From Citrobacter amalonaticus Y19 (GTDB lineage: Bacteria; Pseudomonadota; Gammaproteobacteria; Enterobacterales; Enterobacteriaceae): a stretch of 64,000 bases of DNA. The stretch spans positions 2,976,001-3,040,000 of the forward strand of contig NZ_CP011132.1 in assembly GCF_000981805.1 (NCBI RefSeq), written 5' to 3'. The notes beneath the pieces are model-generated. The model had not been told where the DNA came from. It saw only the letters and a list, made by a program, of their open reading frames with translations, and made no database searches. Positions 28,086-36,397 of this stretch are shown here, one piece after another. Each line of letters opens with the position of its first letter. Position 1 is the stretch's first letter. Position numbers and translations under genes: made by a program.

Positions 28086-28131
28086 TTCCGGTCATTCTGT
28101 TTTCGTAAAGACCAACGACCAGGGCAGGTAA
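28015..28131 (+). CDS. Putative 38-residue hydrophobic peptide in the RyfA-like locus
   Basis: The frame from ATG 28015 encodes 38 residues: a short basic start (MKIR), a hydrophobic core (YVCIVLLVSGVLCLHA) and a polar tail (DRSDSGHSVFVKTNDQGR). It looks like a single-pass membrane or secreted micropeptide, similar in design to type I toxins but without the conserved Hok, Ldr, Ibs, TisB or ShoB sequences. There is no good ribosome site before it; it lies inside the upstream frame, which suggests translational coupling. Coding status is unproven. Confidence 0.35.
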   Translation: MKIRYVCIVLLVSGVLCLHADRSDSGHSVFVKTNDQGR

Positions 28132-28167
28132 GCGAGGATGCCGCCTTTCGGGGCGGCTTTCCTTCTC

Positions 28168-28944
28168 TTATATTATCCGGTTCTGTTTAAAATCGCGCAG
28201 GAAACCGCCCCAACGGCGTTCGTAGAACGGCGTAATATGTTCGGTGATAAAGTGGCTGATGCCCTTTTCTCCTTTTACCACCTGGCAGATATCAATTGGT
28301 TCATCACCTGGTAGCGTATCCGTCGCCACGCTACCTGCCGCATGAATGATTTCTTCAATATCGCCATCGGCTTCAATACCAATCAGCAGGTTCGCCTCAC
28401 CATCCGTACTTTCTTTAATCGAACAGATAAACGCACGTTTCACCGGCTTGATGGTTTTGAACAACGTCGTGAGCGAGTCGATCATCTGCGCAGGCGGTTC
28501 GGCCACTTCCGAGAGGATCAGGGATTCCCCCCCTTCCAGCACTTCCTGGGTACTTAGCGGATTACCCTCTTCCCCCATCAGCAGGCTGATTTCGCGCGGC
28601 ATGAACTCTTTGCCCGTTGGCAATTTCGCGTTGAGGAACAGCGTTTCGCCGAGCGTCATTTCAAACAGCGTGCGTACCGGCATCACCACAAACGCCTGCT
28701 CATCGTCTACTGCCTGCTGCAACGCTTCCAGAGAGGTGAAAAAGGGAATAACGGTGGTGCCATCTTCTTTTTCCCAGTGCTGAAGATCGAGCGCGCTGTC
28801 TTCGACAATCGCCTCGCCTTCTGCCGCGGTGCCGGGCACCCAGACGGTGGATTCCAGCAGGGTGCGGAAAAATGCCGGACGATGCGCGGGTTCAGTCGCG
28901 GCTTGTTCCAGTAAGGTTTCTAATTCGTTTTTGGTTTCGGACAT
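28168..28944 (-). CDS. sseB: SseB, serine sensitivity enhancing protein
   Basis: 258-residue cytosolic protein of the SseB family with an N-terminal SseB domain (~10-130) and a C-terminal SseB domain (~145-250). In E. coli extra copies of sseB raise serine sensitivity; the molecular role is unclear. Start chosen at ATG 28944 (MSETKNELE), which gives the E. coli length; a GTG three codons upstream is possible. The 3' end abuts the terminator of the RyfA-like RNA. Not to be confused with the Salmonella type III secretion protein of the same name. Confidence 0.95.
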   Translation of the reverse strand: MSETKNELETLLEQAATEPAHRPAFFRTLLESTVWVPGTAAEGEAIVEDSALDLQHWEKEDGTTVIPFFTSLEALQQAVDDEQAFVVMPVRTLFEMTLGETLFLNAKLPTGKEFMPREISLLMGEEGNPLSTQEVLEGGESLILSEVAEPPAQMIDSLTTLFKTIKPVKRAFICSIKESTDGEANLLIGIEADGDIEEIIHAAGSVATDTLPGDEPIDICQVVKGEKGISHFITEHITPFYERRWGGFLRDFKQNRII

Positions 28945-28970
28945 AGGGATCACAAATTATCTATATGGAT

Positions 28971-29044
28971 TGTAGGCCCGATAAGACGCACGGCGTCGCC
29001 ATCAGGCAAAATGCCGGGTGGCGCTTCGCTTACCCGGCCTACAA
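28971..29044. repeat. REP element between sseB and pepB
   Basis: TGTAGGCCCGATAAG and the facing GCTTACCCGGCCTACA arm, with GGCGTCGCCATCAGGC and GCCGGGTGGCGC inside, form a pair of inverted REP (PU) units. The unit lies downstream of pepB... in the spacer that carries the pepB 3' side and sseB promoter, a usual place for BIMEs. Confidence 0.85.
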
Positions 29045-29053
29045 CAACACCTT

Positions 29054-30337
29054 TCAGGCAGTCAACAAATTGGCGATTGTACGCACGCCCAGACCAGTCG
29101 CCCCGGCAGACCACTGCTCAACCGGCGCTTTGCGATAGGTTGCCGAGCAGTCGATATGCAGCCAGCCCTGTTGGTAGTTTTCCACAAAATGCGACAGGAA
29201 TCCTGCGGCCGTACTCGCCCCTGCCGGATACGCCGCGCTACCAGTATTGTTCAGCTCGGCAAAATTAGACGGCAATTGGTTGCGGTGGAATTCCGCCAGC
29301 GGCAGACGCCAGAACGCCTCGTTCTCTTCGGCAGCGCTCGCCAGCAGACGGTTCGCCAGTTGGTCATCGAAGCTGAACAACGCATGGTAGTCGTTACCCA
29401 GTGCAGTTTTCGCGGCGCCGGTCAGGGTCGCGGCATCGATGATAAGCTCCGGTTTCTGCGCGCTGGCGTCGATCAGCCCGTCCGCCAGTACCAGACGCCC
29501 TTCGGCATCGGTATTCATCACTTCCACGTTTTTACCATTGCGATAGTGGATGATATCGCCCAACTTGAAGGCGTTGCCGCTGATCAGGTTGTCCGCACAG
29601 CACAGGTACAGCTTCACGCGTTTGTTCAGGCCACGGGTGATGGCAAACGCCAGTGCGCCGGTTACCGTTGCGGCACCGCCCATGTCAGACTTCATGGAGT
29701 CCATAAAGGCACTCTGCTTGATGCTGTAGCCGCCGGAATCAAAGGTGATCCCTTTTCCGACCAGGCAGGCATAAACCGGGGCTTCTTTATCTCCCGTCGG
29801 GTTGTAGTCGAGCGCCAGCAGAACCGGCGGACGTTCAGAGCCGCGACCGACGGTGTGCAGCCCCATGTAGTTCTGCTCGCGCAGATCTTCACCTTTGGTA
29901 ATGCGGTAAGAGACATGATCGCACGCCACGCTGCACAGCAGATCCACGGCGCGCTGCGCCAGTTGTTCTGGCCCCAGCTCTTCCGCTGGTGCGTTAATGG
30001 TGTCACGCACCCAGTCAATGATGGTCAGACGATTATCCAGTTCCTGGCGTTGGGCATCGTCCAGCTCAGGCCATTCCACTTTGCGGCTGCCTTTCGGCCC
30101 TTTGTAGCCCTGCCAGAATGACCAGCAGCGGTCAGCGTCCCAGCCTTCGCCTGCCAGTTGCACATGCTTGATGCCGAGGCCGTCGATTTTACGTGCGGCG
30201 CGCTGAATAAGGCCCAGGTCATCTTTTCCGTTGAGGTGCAGGGCAATACCGTCGTTATTGATACTGTATGTCGCTTTTTCGCCCCAGCGTGCGTCAGCGG
30301 GTTGCGTGGAAAGCGTAATTTTCATGGCTTCTGTCAT
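29054..30337 (-). CDS. pepB: Peptidase B (M17 leucyl aminopeptidase family)
   Basis: Broad-specificity aminopeptidase, a cytosolic hexamer using two metal ions. The metal-binding and catalytic blocks are VGKGITFDSGGYSIK and the M17 signature NTDAEGRLVLAD; MKSDMGGAATV carries another ligand. The start at ATG 30337 (MTEAMKITLS) has AGGA 8 bases upstream and gives 427 residues, the E. coli length; upstream in-frame codons are unlikely to be used. It follows iscX but a repeat and hairpin lie between them, so expression may be partly separate from the isc operon. Confidence 0.97.
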   Translation of the reverse strand: MTEAMKITLSTQPADARWGEKATYSINNDGIALHLNGKDDLGLIQRAARKIDGLGIKHVQLAGEGWDADRCWSFWQGYKGPKGSRKVEWPELDDAQRQELDNRLTIIDWVRDTINAPAEELGPEQLAQRAVDLLCSVACDHVSYRITKGEDLREQNYMGLHTVGRGSERPPVLLALDYNPTGDKEAPVYACLVGKGITFDSGGYSIKQSAFMDSMKSDMGGAATVTGALAFAITRGLNKRVKLYLCCADNLISGNAFKLGDIIHYRNGKNVEVMNTDAEGRLVLADGLIDASAQKPELIIDAATLTGAAKTALGNDYHALFSFDDQLANRLLASAAEENEAFWRLPLAEFHRNQLPSNFAELNNTGSAAYPAGASTAAGFLSHFVENYQQGWLHIDCSATYRKAPVEQWSAGATGLGVRTIANLLTA

Positions 30338-30359
30338 TTTATTTATCCTTATTAGCAAA

Positions 30360-30381
30360 CGGGCCGCCCGAAGGCAGCCCG
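30360..30381 (-). terminator. Hairpin upstream of pepB
   Basis: On the minus strand CGGGCTGCC-TTCG-GGCGGCCCG forms a stable stem with a UUCG-type tetraloop, followed by TTTGC. It could end or weaken isc operon transcripts before pepB. The T-run is short. Confidence 0.5.
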
Positions 30382-30406
30382 TATGTTCATTCCACTAAAT
30401 GATTCG

Positions 30407-30511
30407 CGCTGCAGGAAGGCGGCAATCGAGTGAATCCCCGGGAGCAGAGATAACTCTGTGACTGGGGTGAGCGAGCGCGGCCAACGCATCTGCAGCGTGA
30501 AGCATGACGGG
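30407..30511. repeat. Enterobacterial intergenic repeat between iscX and pepB
   Basis: About 105 bases bounded by the inverted arms CGCTGCAG (30407-30414) and CTGCAGCG (30490-30497). Inside is a nested stem with AATCCCCGGGAG, CAGAG/CTCTG and ACTGGGGTGAGCGAG. I recall this type of sequence recurring in intergenic regions of enterobacteria, but I do not assign it to a named family. Confidence 0.5.
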
Positions 30512-30515
30512 GAAA

Positions 30516-30716
30516 TTACTCTGCTTCATCTAACCAGACTAGCAGAATCGCCTCCAGAATTTTTTCATTGGATGCGCCAGGGTCGTCATCAAACTCCTCA
30601 AGATCGCAGATCCACTGATGAAGATCGGTGAAACGAACGGTCTTGGGATCGAGATCGGGGAAGGCGTCGTACAGCGCTTCGCCGATTTCGCGGCTATCGG
30701 TCCACTTCAGTCCCAT
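30516..30716 (-). CDS. iscX: Fe-S assembly protein IscX
   Basis: 66-residue acidic protein (MGLKWTDSREIGEALYDAFPDLDP) that binds IscS and iron and tunes the rate of cluster assembly. Length and sequence match E. coli IscX (YfhJ). It is the last gene of the isc operon, 11 bases after fdx. Confidence 0.97.
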   Translation of the reverse strand: MGLKWTDSREIGEALYDAFPDLDPKTVRFTDLHQWICDLEEFDDDPGASNEKILEAILLVWLDEAE

Positions 30717-30727
30717 ACTACCCTCTG

Positions 30728-31063
30728 TTAATGCTCACGAGCATGATTGATTGTGTAACGTGGGATTTCGACCACTAAATCATCCTCGGTTACGCGAGCC
30801 TGACAGCTTAAACGGCTCTCCGGCTCCAGTCCCCAGGCTTTATCCAGCATGTCGTCTTCTTCTTCCGTGCTTTCCGGCAGGGAGTCAAAGCCTTCACGCA
30901 CGATGCAGTGGCAGGTCGTACAGGCGCAGGATTTTTCGCAGGCGTGTTCAATCTCAATACCGTTACGCAGTGCAACGTCAAGAATGGTTTCACCGGTCTT
31001 TGCTTCCAGAACTGCGCCATCCGGACAGAGATCCTGATGAGGCAGAATAACAATCTTTGGCAT
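30728..31063 (-). CDS. fdx: ISC-type [2Fe-2S] ferredoxin
   Basis: Electron carrier that supports cluster assembly on IscU. The ligands C42, C48, C51 and C87 are seen in HACEKSCACTTC and LSCQAR. Length 111 equals E. coli Fdx. The start is one base beyond the hscA stop, so coupled translation is likely. Confidence 0.98.
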   Translation of the reverse strand: MPKIVILPHQDLCPDGAVLEAKTGETILDVALRNGIEIEHACEKSCACTTCHCIVREGFDSLPESTEEEDDMLDKAWGLEPESRLSCQARVTEDDLVVEIPRYTINHAREH

Positions 31064-31064
31064 A

Positions 31065-32915
31065 TTAAACCTCGTCCACGGAATGGCCTTTCAGCGCGCG
31101 ACGGACCGACTGGTCCATGCGCCGGGCGGCGAATTCCTGGGTTTGTTTGTCTACGTTTTTAATGGCTTGTTCGATAGCGTCAACATCATCGCCCAGCGCC
31201 ACGGCGCTCAAATGCGCGGCGGCATCGTCGATCAATTGACGCTCTGCGGCGCTTAGCAGCGCGGCATCAGCGGTGAGCGCGCCGGTCAAACTCTCCAGCA
31301 CACGCGCCGCTTCGACTTTCTGCTCTGCCAGCATGCGGGCTTTTACGTCCTGTTCGGCAAAGCTCATCGAATCCTGAATCATTGAGGCAATTTCGCTGTC
31401 GGTCAGACCGTAAGACGGTTTCACCTGAATAGAGGCCTCAACGCCAGTGGATTTTTCCATCGCAGTGACGCTCAGCAGACCGTCTGCGTCCACCTGGAAG
31501 GTGACGCGAATGTGCGCGCCGCCTGCCGGTAGCGCCGGAATACCGCGCAATGCAAAGCGCGCCAGCGAACGGCAGTCCTGCACCAGTTCACGTTCGCCCT
31601 GCATCACGTGGATAGACATCGCGGTCTGACCGTCTTTGAAGGTGGTAAAGTCCTGCGCGCGCGCCACCGGAATGGTGGTGTTACGCGGGATCACTTTTTC
31701 CACCAGACCGCCCATCGTTTCCAGTCCCAGCGACAGCGGGATAACGTCAAGCAGCAGCATTTCACTGTCCGGCTTGTTGCCGACCAGGATATCGGCCTGG
31801 ATAGCCGCGCCAATCGCCACTACTTTATCCGGGTCGATGGACGTCAGCGGCGGACGACCAAAAAATTCGCCCACGCGTTCACGCACCAGCGGTACGCGCG
31901 TGGAACCGCCAACCATCACCACTTCCAGGACTTCCTGCGCCTCGACGCCGGCATCTTTCAGTGCGCGACGACAGGCCAGCAGCGTGCGCTTAACCAGCGC
32001 GGAAATGAGATCATTAAACTGTTCGCGGGTGATTTCACCCTGCCAGCCCGCCACGTTGACCCTTACGGACTCGGCGTCGCTGAGCGCAATTTTTGCCGCG
32101 ATGGCAGCATCCAGCAATTCACGCTGAACACGGTTATCACTGCGATCGGCAATTCCCGCCTGCTCGCGGATGTAATCCGCCAGCAGGTGATCGAAGTCAT
32201 CGCCGCCCAGCGCAGAATCGCCACCGGTCGCCAGCACTTCGAACACGCCGCGACTCAGGCGCAGAATAGAGATATCAAACGTTCCGCCGCCGAGGTCATA
32301 CACCGCAATAACACCCTCTTTGCCGGAATCCAGACCGTAGGCAATCGCCGCGGCGGTCGGTTCATTGAGCAGGCGCAGGACATGCAGACCCGCCAGACGC
32401 GCGGCGTCTTTGGTCCCCTGACGCTGTGCATCGTCAAAGTACGCCGGTACGGTAATGACCACGCCATCCAGTTCGCCAGAGAGTGACTCGGTGGCTCGCG
32501 CCGCCAGCGCTTTCAGGATATCGGCAGAAACACGAATTGGATTCAGCAAACCCGCCGCCGTTTCAATCATCGGCAGGCCATTAACGCTTTCCTGAAAACG
32601 GTACGGCAGATGGGGGTAACGGGTCTGAATATCCACCAGCGAACGCCCCATCATGCGTTTCACCGAGCTAATGGTATTGGCGGTATCCAGCGCGGCATTG
32701 GCACGCGCATCATAGCCGACCGTGTGGCCCTGCTGCTGATAGTGAACGACAGACGGCAGCAGATGACGACCGTCGTGATCGGCCAGCGTTTCCGCCTGAC
32801 CGCTACGTACGGTTGCGACCAGAGAGTTGGTGGTCCCGAGATCGATACCCACAGCCAGACGACGCTGGTGTGGCGCTGCGCTCAGACCAGGCTCACTAAT
32901 TTGTAATAAGGCCAT
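31065..32915 (-). CDS. hscA: Fe-S chaperone HscA (Hsp70 type)
   Basis: Specialised Hsp70 that binds the LPPVK motif of IscU and helps cluster release with HscB. The nucleotide domain has VGIDLGTTNSLVA, VITVPAYFDDAQRQ and VYDLGGGTFDISIL; the substrate domain follows from ~390 and a helical lid closes the C-terminus. Length 616 equals E. coli HscA. It lies 15 bases after hscB. Confidence 0.98.
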   Translation of the reverse strand: MALLQISEPGLSAAPHQRRLAVGIDLGTTNSLVATVRSGQAETLADHDGRHLLPSVVHYQQQGHTVGYDARANAALDTANTISSVKRMMGRSLVDIQTRYPHLPYRFQESVNGLPMIETAAGLLNPIRVSADILKALAARATESLSGELDGVVITVPAYFDDAQRQGTKDAARLAGLHVLRLLNEPTAAAIAYGLDSGKEGVIAVYDLGGGTFDISILRLSRGVFEVLATGGDSALGGDDFDHLLADYIREQAGIADRSDNRVQRELLDAAIAAKIALSDAESVRVNVAGWQGEITREQFNDLISALVKRTLLACRRALKDAGVEAQEVLEVVMVGGSTRVPLVRERVGEFFGRPPLTSIDPDKVVAIGAAIQADILVGNKPDSEMLLLDVIPLSLGLETMGGLVEKVIPRNTTIPVARAQDFTTFKDGQTAMSIHVMQGERELVQDCRSLARFALRGIPALPAGGAHIRVTFQVDADGLLSVTAMEKSTGVEASIQVKPSYGLTDSEIASMIQDSMSFAEQDVKARMLAEQKVEAARVLESLTGALTADAALLSAAERQLIDDAAAHLSAVALGDDVDAIEQAIKNVDKQTQEFAARRMDQSVRRALKGHSVDEV

Positions 32916-32930
32916 AATTGCTTCCGAATA

Positions 32931-33446
32931 TTAAAAATCGAGCAGTTTTTCTTCGAGTTGTTCTGCACTGCTTCGCAGTTTATCGAGAAAACGCAGTTTA
33001 CGCACGGTATCGGCCGCAACGTCCCACGTCTCGCTATCCAGTTGTTCCACCATCAGTTGATGGCGGCTATCAAACATCTTTTTCACGCGCTGAATAAACT
33101 GTTCCAGCCGCACCTCGTCTTTCGCCTGTTCGATCTCATCGAGTTCTTCACGCAATTCCAGTTGTTCCATCAGGAATGCGGTATCGCGCACCGTGTGCTG
33201 CTCGTTGTTGAGATCAAAACCGTGTAACGAAAGCAGATATTCTGCGCGCCTCAGAGGATGGCGCAGCGTTTGCCAGGCCTGGTTGATGGTGGCGGATTGC
33301 GAAACGGCAGCAAGCTGTTCCGCCTGGGTACCGCTGGCAAATTTATCAGGGTGATACTGCCGTTGCAGATCCTGAAATCGAAGGCTTAGTGCCTGAATAT
33401 CGAGCGGATAACGGGCCGGTAAGCCAAAGAGGGTGAAGTAGTCCAT
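32931..33446 (-). CDS. hscB: Fe-S co-chaperone HscB (J domain)
   Basis: J-protein that delivers IscU to HscA and stimulates its ATPase. The HPD motif is at residues 32-34 in RQYHPDKF; a three-helix C-terminal domain (~90-171) binds IscU. Length 171 equals E. coli HscB. It follows iscA after 76 bases. Confidence 0.98.
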   Translation of the reverse strand: MDYFTLFGLPARYPLDIQALSLRFQDLQRQYHPDKFASGTQAEQLAAVSQSATINQAWQTLRHPLRRAEYLLSLHGFDLNNEQHTVRDTAFLMEQLELREELDEIEQAKDEVRLEQFIQRVKKMFDSRHQLMVEQLDSETWDVAADTVRKLRFLDKLRSSAEQLEEKLLDF

Positions 33447-33522
33447 AACATTCTCAGGGGTAGCCTGTTAGAACAAACCCCACACGTAGCATGGCCACGG
33501 CGGGGTTTTCGGATGACGCGCG

Positions 33523-33846
33523 TTACACGTGGAAGCTTTCGCCGCAACCACACTCGTCCTTCACATTCGGGTTAGTGAATTTAAACCCTTCGTTCAGACC
33601 TTCTTTTACGAAGTCTAACTGCGTTCCGTCCAGAAATTGCAGGCTTTTTCCGTCGACCACGACCTTAACGCCTTTGTCTTCAAACACGGTGTCTTCTGCC
33701 GCCGGTTCATCAACAAATTCCAGTACATACGCCATACCTGAGCAGCCGGAAGTTCTCACGCCCAGACGCAGGCCAAACCCTTTACCGCGGTTCGCCAGGA
33801 AGGTATTTACTCGCGCTGCTGCACTGTCGCTAAGTGTAATCGACAT
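33523..33846 (-). CDS. iscA: A-type Fe-S carrier IscA
   Basis: Cluster or iron carrier of the isc system. The three conserved cysteines are C35 (TSGCSGMAY), C99 and C101 (DECGCGESF). Length 107 equals E. coli IscA. It lies 19 bases after iscU. Confidence 0.98.
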   Translation of the reverse strand: MSITLSDSAAARVNTFLANRGKGFGLRLGVRTSGCSGMAYVLEFVDEPAAEDTVFEDKGVKVVVDGKSLQFLDGTQLDFVKEGLNEGFKFTNPNVKDECGCGESFHV

Positions 33847-33865
33847 AATAAAACCTCAACTCTTA

Positions 33866-34252
33866 TTATTTTGCTTCACGTTTACTTTTGTAGTCCGCAA
33901 TAGCGGCTTTGATCGCGTCTTCTGCCAGAATAGAACAGTGAATTTTCACTGGCGGCAGCTCAAGCTCATCGGCGATATCGGTGTTTTTGATCGCCTGTGC
34001 TTCGTCCAGCGATTTTCCTTTCACCCATTCGGTGACCAGGGAGCTGGACGCGATAGCGGAACCGCAGCCGTAAGTCTTGAAACGCGCGTCTTCAATGATA
34101 CCTTCATTGTTGACTTTGATCTGCAACTTCATCACGTCGCCACAGGCTGGTGCACCCACCATACCGCTGCCCACGTTCTCGTCGCTGTTGTCAAAAGAGC
34201 CCACGTTACGTGGATTCTCGTAATGATCGATTACTTTTTCGCTGTAAGCCAT
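33866..34252 (-). CDS. iscU: Fe-S cluster scaffold IscU
   Basis: Scaffold on which IscS-derived sulfur and iron form [2Fe-2S] clusters. The cysteines C37 (APACGDV), C63 (YGCGSA) and C106 (IHCSIL), D39 and the HscA-binding LPPVK motif just before the last Cys are all present. Length 128 equals E. coli IscU. It starts 25 bases after iscS. Confidence 0.99.
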   Translation of the reverse strand: MAYSEKVIDHYENPRNVGSFDNSDENVGSGMVGAPACGDVMKLQIKVNNEGIIEDARFKTYGCGSAIASSSLVTEWVKGKSLDEAQAIKNTDIADELELPPVKIHCSILAEDAIKAAIADYKSKREAK

Positions 34253-34277
34253 GATGAATTCTCCTTATCGGTACCGA

Positions 34278-35492
34278 TTAATGATGTGACCATTCGATGC
34301 TGTTCAGATCCACACCCTGTTTGTGCATTTCCCACAGTGGAGAAAGGTCACGCAGACGGCCGATAGATTTACGAACCAGTTCGATGGTGTAATCAATCTC
34401 TTCTTCGGTAGTAAAACGACCTAAAGAGAAACGAATAGAGCTATGCGCCAGCTCGTCAGTCATTCCCAGCGCGCGCAGCACATAGGAAGGCTCAAGGCTC
34501 GCAGAGGTACAGGCGGAACCTGAAGAAACCGCAAGGTCTTTCAGCGCCATGATCAGCGACTCGCCTTCAACGTAGTTAAAGCTCACGTTGAGGATATTTG
34601 GCGCGCCCTGCTCGAGGTCACCGTTCAGGTAGACTTCTTCCATATCTTTCACGCCGTTCCACAGACGGTTACGCAGACCGCGCAGACGCGCCATCTCGGT
34701 TTCCATCTCTTCTTTCGCAATGCGATAGGCTTCGCCCATGCCGACGATCTGGTGGACAGGCAGCGTACCGGAACGCATGCCGCGCTCGTGACCGCCGCCG
34801 TGCATCTGTGCTTCGATACGAATACGCGGTTTACGACGAACGTACAGCGCGCCGATCCCTTTCGGGCCATAAATTTTGTGACCGGAGAAAGACATCAGGT
34901 CAACTTTCAGTTGGCTCAGATCGATAGGCAGTTTGCCCACGCTCTGGGTGGCGTCAACGTGATAGATGATGCCGCGCGCACGGCACATTTCGCCGATAGT
35001 CGCGATATCCTGCACCACGCCGATTTCGTTATTCACGTGCATGATGGAAACCAGGATGGTGTCGTCACGCATCGCCGCTTCCAGCACGTTAAGATCGATA
35101 ATCCCGTTGCTCTGCGGCGCCAGGTAGGTCACTTCAAACCCTTCGCGCTCCAGCTGACGGCAGGTATCCAGCACGGCTTTGTGTTCGGTTTTGCTGGTGA
35201 TGATGTGCTTGCCTTTTTTCTGATAAAAGTTGGCTGCACCTTTGATCGCCAGGTTGTCGGATTCAGTCGCACCGGAGGTAAAGACGATTTCACGCGGATC
35301 GGCACCTACCAGATCGGCAATCTGATTACGGGCGATGTCCACCGCCTCTTCAGCCTGCCAGCCGAAACGGTGTGAACGGGAGGCCGGATTACCAAAGGTT
35401 CCGTCCAGCGTCAGGAACTGCATCATTTTCTCGGCAACACGCGGGTCCACCGGCGTGGTTGCGGAGTAATCGAGATAAATCGGTAATTTCAT
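34278..35492 (-). CDS. iscS: Cysteine desulfurase IscS
   Basis: PLP enzyme that removes sulfur from cysteine and passes it to IscU, TusA, ThiI and others. The PLP lysine is in SFSGHKIYGPKG and the catalytic persulfide Cys in SSGSACTSAS. The start at ATG 35492 (MKLPIYLDYS) gives 404 residues as in E. coli; the frame stays open 27 codons upstream into the iscR-iscS spacer, which is not coding. Confidence 0.99.
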   Translation of the reverse strand: MKLPIYLDYSATTPVDPRVAEKMMQFLTLDGTFGNPASRSHRFGWQAEEAVDIARNQIADLVGADPREIVFTSGATESDNLAIKGAANFYQKKGKHIITSKTEHKAVLDTCRQLEREGFEVTYLAPQSNGIIDLNVLEAAMRDDTILVSIMHVNNEIGVVQDIATIGEMCRARGIIYHVDATQSVGKLPIDLSQLKVDLMSFSGHKIYGPKGIGALYVRRKPRIRIEAQMHGGGHERGMRSGTLPVHQIVGMGEAYRIAKEEMETEMARLRGLRNRLWNGVKDMEEVYLNGDLEQGAPNILNVSFNYVEGESLIMALKDLAVSSGSACTSASLEPSYVLRALGMTDELAHSSIRFSLGRFTTEEEIDYTIELVRKSIGRLRDLSPLWEMHKQGVDLNSIEWSHH

Positions 35493-35613
35493 TGCTCTAT
35501 AAACTCCGTACATCGCTCTAATGCAAGGAGTCAGGCAACCGGCTGGATGTACGACCGTGTTAACGGAGCGCAAGCGCCCCGGCCTGACTCTGAAATACTT
35601 TTACGCTTCATCC

Positions 35614-35643
35614 TTCAGACTGCCTTTGCGTTGGCAGCCTGAA
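35614..35643 (-). promoter_or_regulatory. Structured spacer between iscR and iscS
   Basis: The 172-base spacer contains TCAG-CTGCC / GGCAG-CTGA arms with an 8-base loop. In E. coli the same region folds to protect the iscR part of the message when the sRNA RyhB triggers decay of iscSUA. The hairpin here is seen; the role is inferred from that precedent. Confidence 0.5.
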
Positions 35644-35664
35644 TGATATTGCGTACTTTTCTAA

Positions 35665-36156
35665 TTAAGCGCGTAACTTAACGTCAATTGCGTCTTGTGT
35701 ACGATTTGTGCGTGGAGCGTCGTGGCTGTGCTGGCGACCAGACACATCCAGGACTTCCTGATTATTCACCAGTTCGCCTAACGTGATGTTGTTGAGGAAA
35801 CCGGTCAGACGGTCGCTCAAGTCACGCCACAGCGCGTGGGTCAGGCATTTATCGCCGCCCTGACAACCGCCTTTGCCCTGACAACGGGTCGCATCAACCG
35901 ACTCGTCAACAGCGCTAATCACTTCACCGACGGCAATACTGCCGGCATCTTTACCCAGCAGATAACCACCGCCTGGTCCACGTACGCTGGAAACCAGACC
36001 ATTTTTACGCAAACGGGAGAACAGCTGTTCTAAATAAGAAAGGGAAATTCCCTGACGTTCAGAAATATCAGCCAACGGTACCGGGCCCGCTTCGGAGTTG
36101 AGCGCAACGTCCAACATTGCGGTCACGGCATAACGCCCTTTAGATGTCAGTCTCAT
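35665..36156 (-). CDS. iscR: Fe-S sensing transcription regulator IscR
   Basis: Rrf2-family regulator that carries a [2Fe-2S] cluster and represses the isc operon when cluster-loaded. An N-terminal winged helix (~1-70) is followed by the ligands C92, C98, C104 and H107 in CQGKGGCQGGDKCLTH. Length is 163, one more than E. coli. Tandem type 1 IscR sites lie 84-132 bases upstream, so self-control is conserved. Confidence 0.98.
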   Translation of the reverse strand: MRLTSKGRYAVTAMLDVALNSEAGPVPLADISERQGISLSYLEQLFSRLRKNGLVSSVRGPGGGYLLGKDAGSIAVGEVISAVDESVDATRCQGKGGCQGGDKCLTHALWRDLSDRLTGFLNNITLGELVNNQEVLDVSGRQHSHDAPRTNRTQDAIDVKLRA

Positions 36157-36239
36157 GTCTTACTTAGCCTCAAACTCGCCCCTGCCCGGGGTTTTTTATT
36201 GTAAAATGGGGGTATTGCATAGCAGGGCCAAGTCTGACA

Positions 36240-36288
36240 TTCCCGACTAAATCAGTCAACTATTTACTTGACTGTTTTAGTCAGGTAT
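36240..36288 (-). promoter_or_regulatory. Tandem type 1 IscR operators
   Basis: Two 25-base imperfect palindromes adjoin each other. On the minus strand the distal one (36264-36288) carries CCTGACTAAAACAGTCAAG and the proximal one (36240-36264) carries GTTGACTGATTTAGTCGGG, both fitting the type 1 consensus YYGACTRWWWYAGTCRR. They sit where the E. coli iscR promoter sites lie. Confidence 0.85.
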
Positions 36289-36311
36289 TTAACCTTCAGT
36301 GCCATTTTGCG

Positions 36312-36388
36312 TTGCCGGATGGCGCTGCGCTTATCCGGCCTACAGGCCGCACGATTCGTAGGCCGGATAAGCGCAGCGCCATCCGGCA
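36312..36388. repeat. REP pair between trmJ and iscR
   Basis: TTGCCGGATGGCGCTGCGC + TTATCCGGCCTAC faces GTAGGCCGGATAAGCG + CGCCATCCGGCA, a near-perfect inverted pair of REP units (a BIME) just downstream of the trmJ 3' end. Confidence 0.92.
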
Positions 36389-36397
36389 TTAGCAACG

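Larger units (their letters stand above)
27860..28166 (+). ncRNA. ryfA: RyfA-like small RNA locus
   Basis: The 507-base spacer between sseA and sseB holds the position of E. coli ryfA and no conventional gene. Structured elements are CAGCAC (27947-27952) / GTGCTG (27979-27984), GACCGG / CCGGTC (28075-28093) and a final GCCGCC-TTTC-GGGGCGGC stem followed by TTTCCTTCT (28140-28166), a plausible intrinsic terminator on the plus strand. Identity rests on position and the terminator; the 5' end is a guess and no promoter was assigned. The RNA spans two overlapping short reading frames, listed separately. Confidence 0.5.

Noticed and set aside
28015..28131. Assignment of the small peptide to the Hok/Gef toxin family
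   Set aside because: It shares size and a hydrophobic core only; the conserved C-terminal Cys-Glu-hydrophobic block of Hok is missing.
31608..32486. Open frame of 292 codons on the plus strand opposite hscA
   Set aside because: Antisense shadow of hscA with unlikely composition and no ribosome site.
35493..35573. N-terminal extension of iscS
   Set aside because: The extra 27 codons lie in the structured iscR-iscS spacer; IscS proteins start with MKLPIYLDYS.
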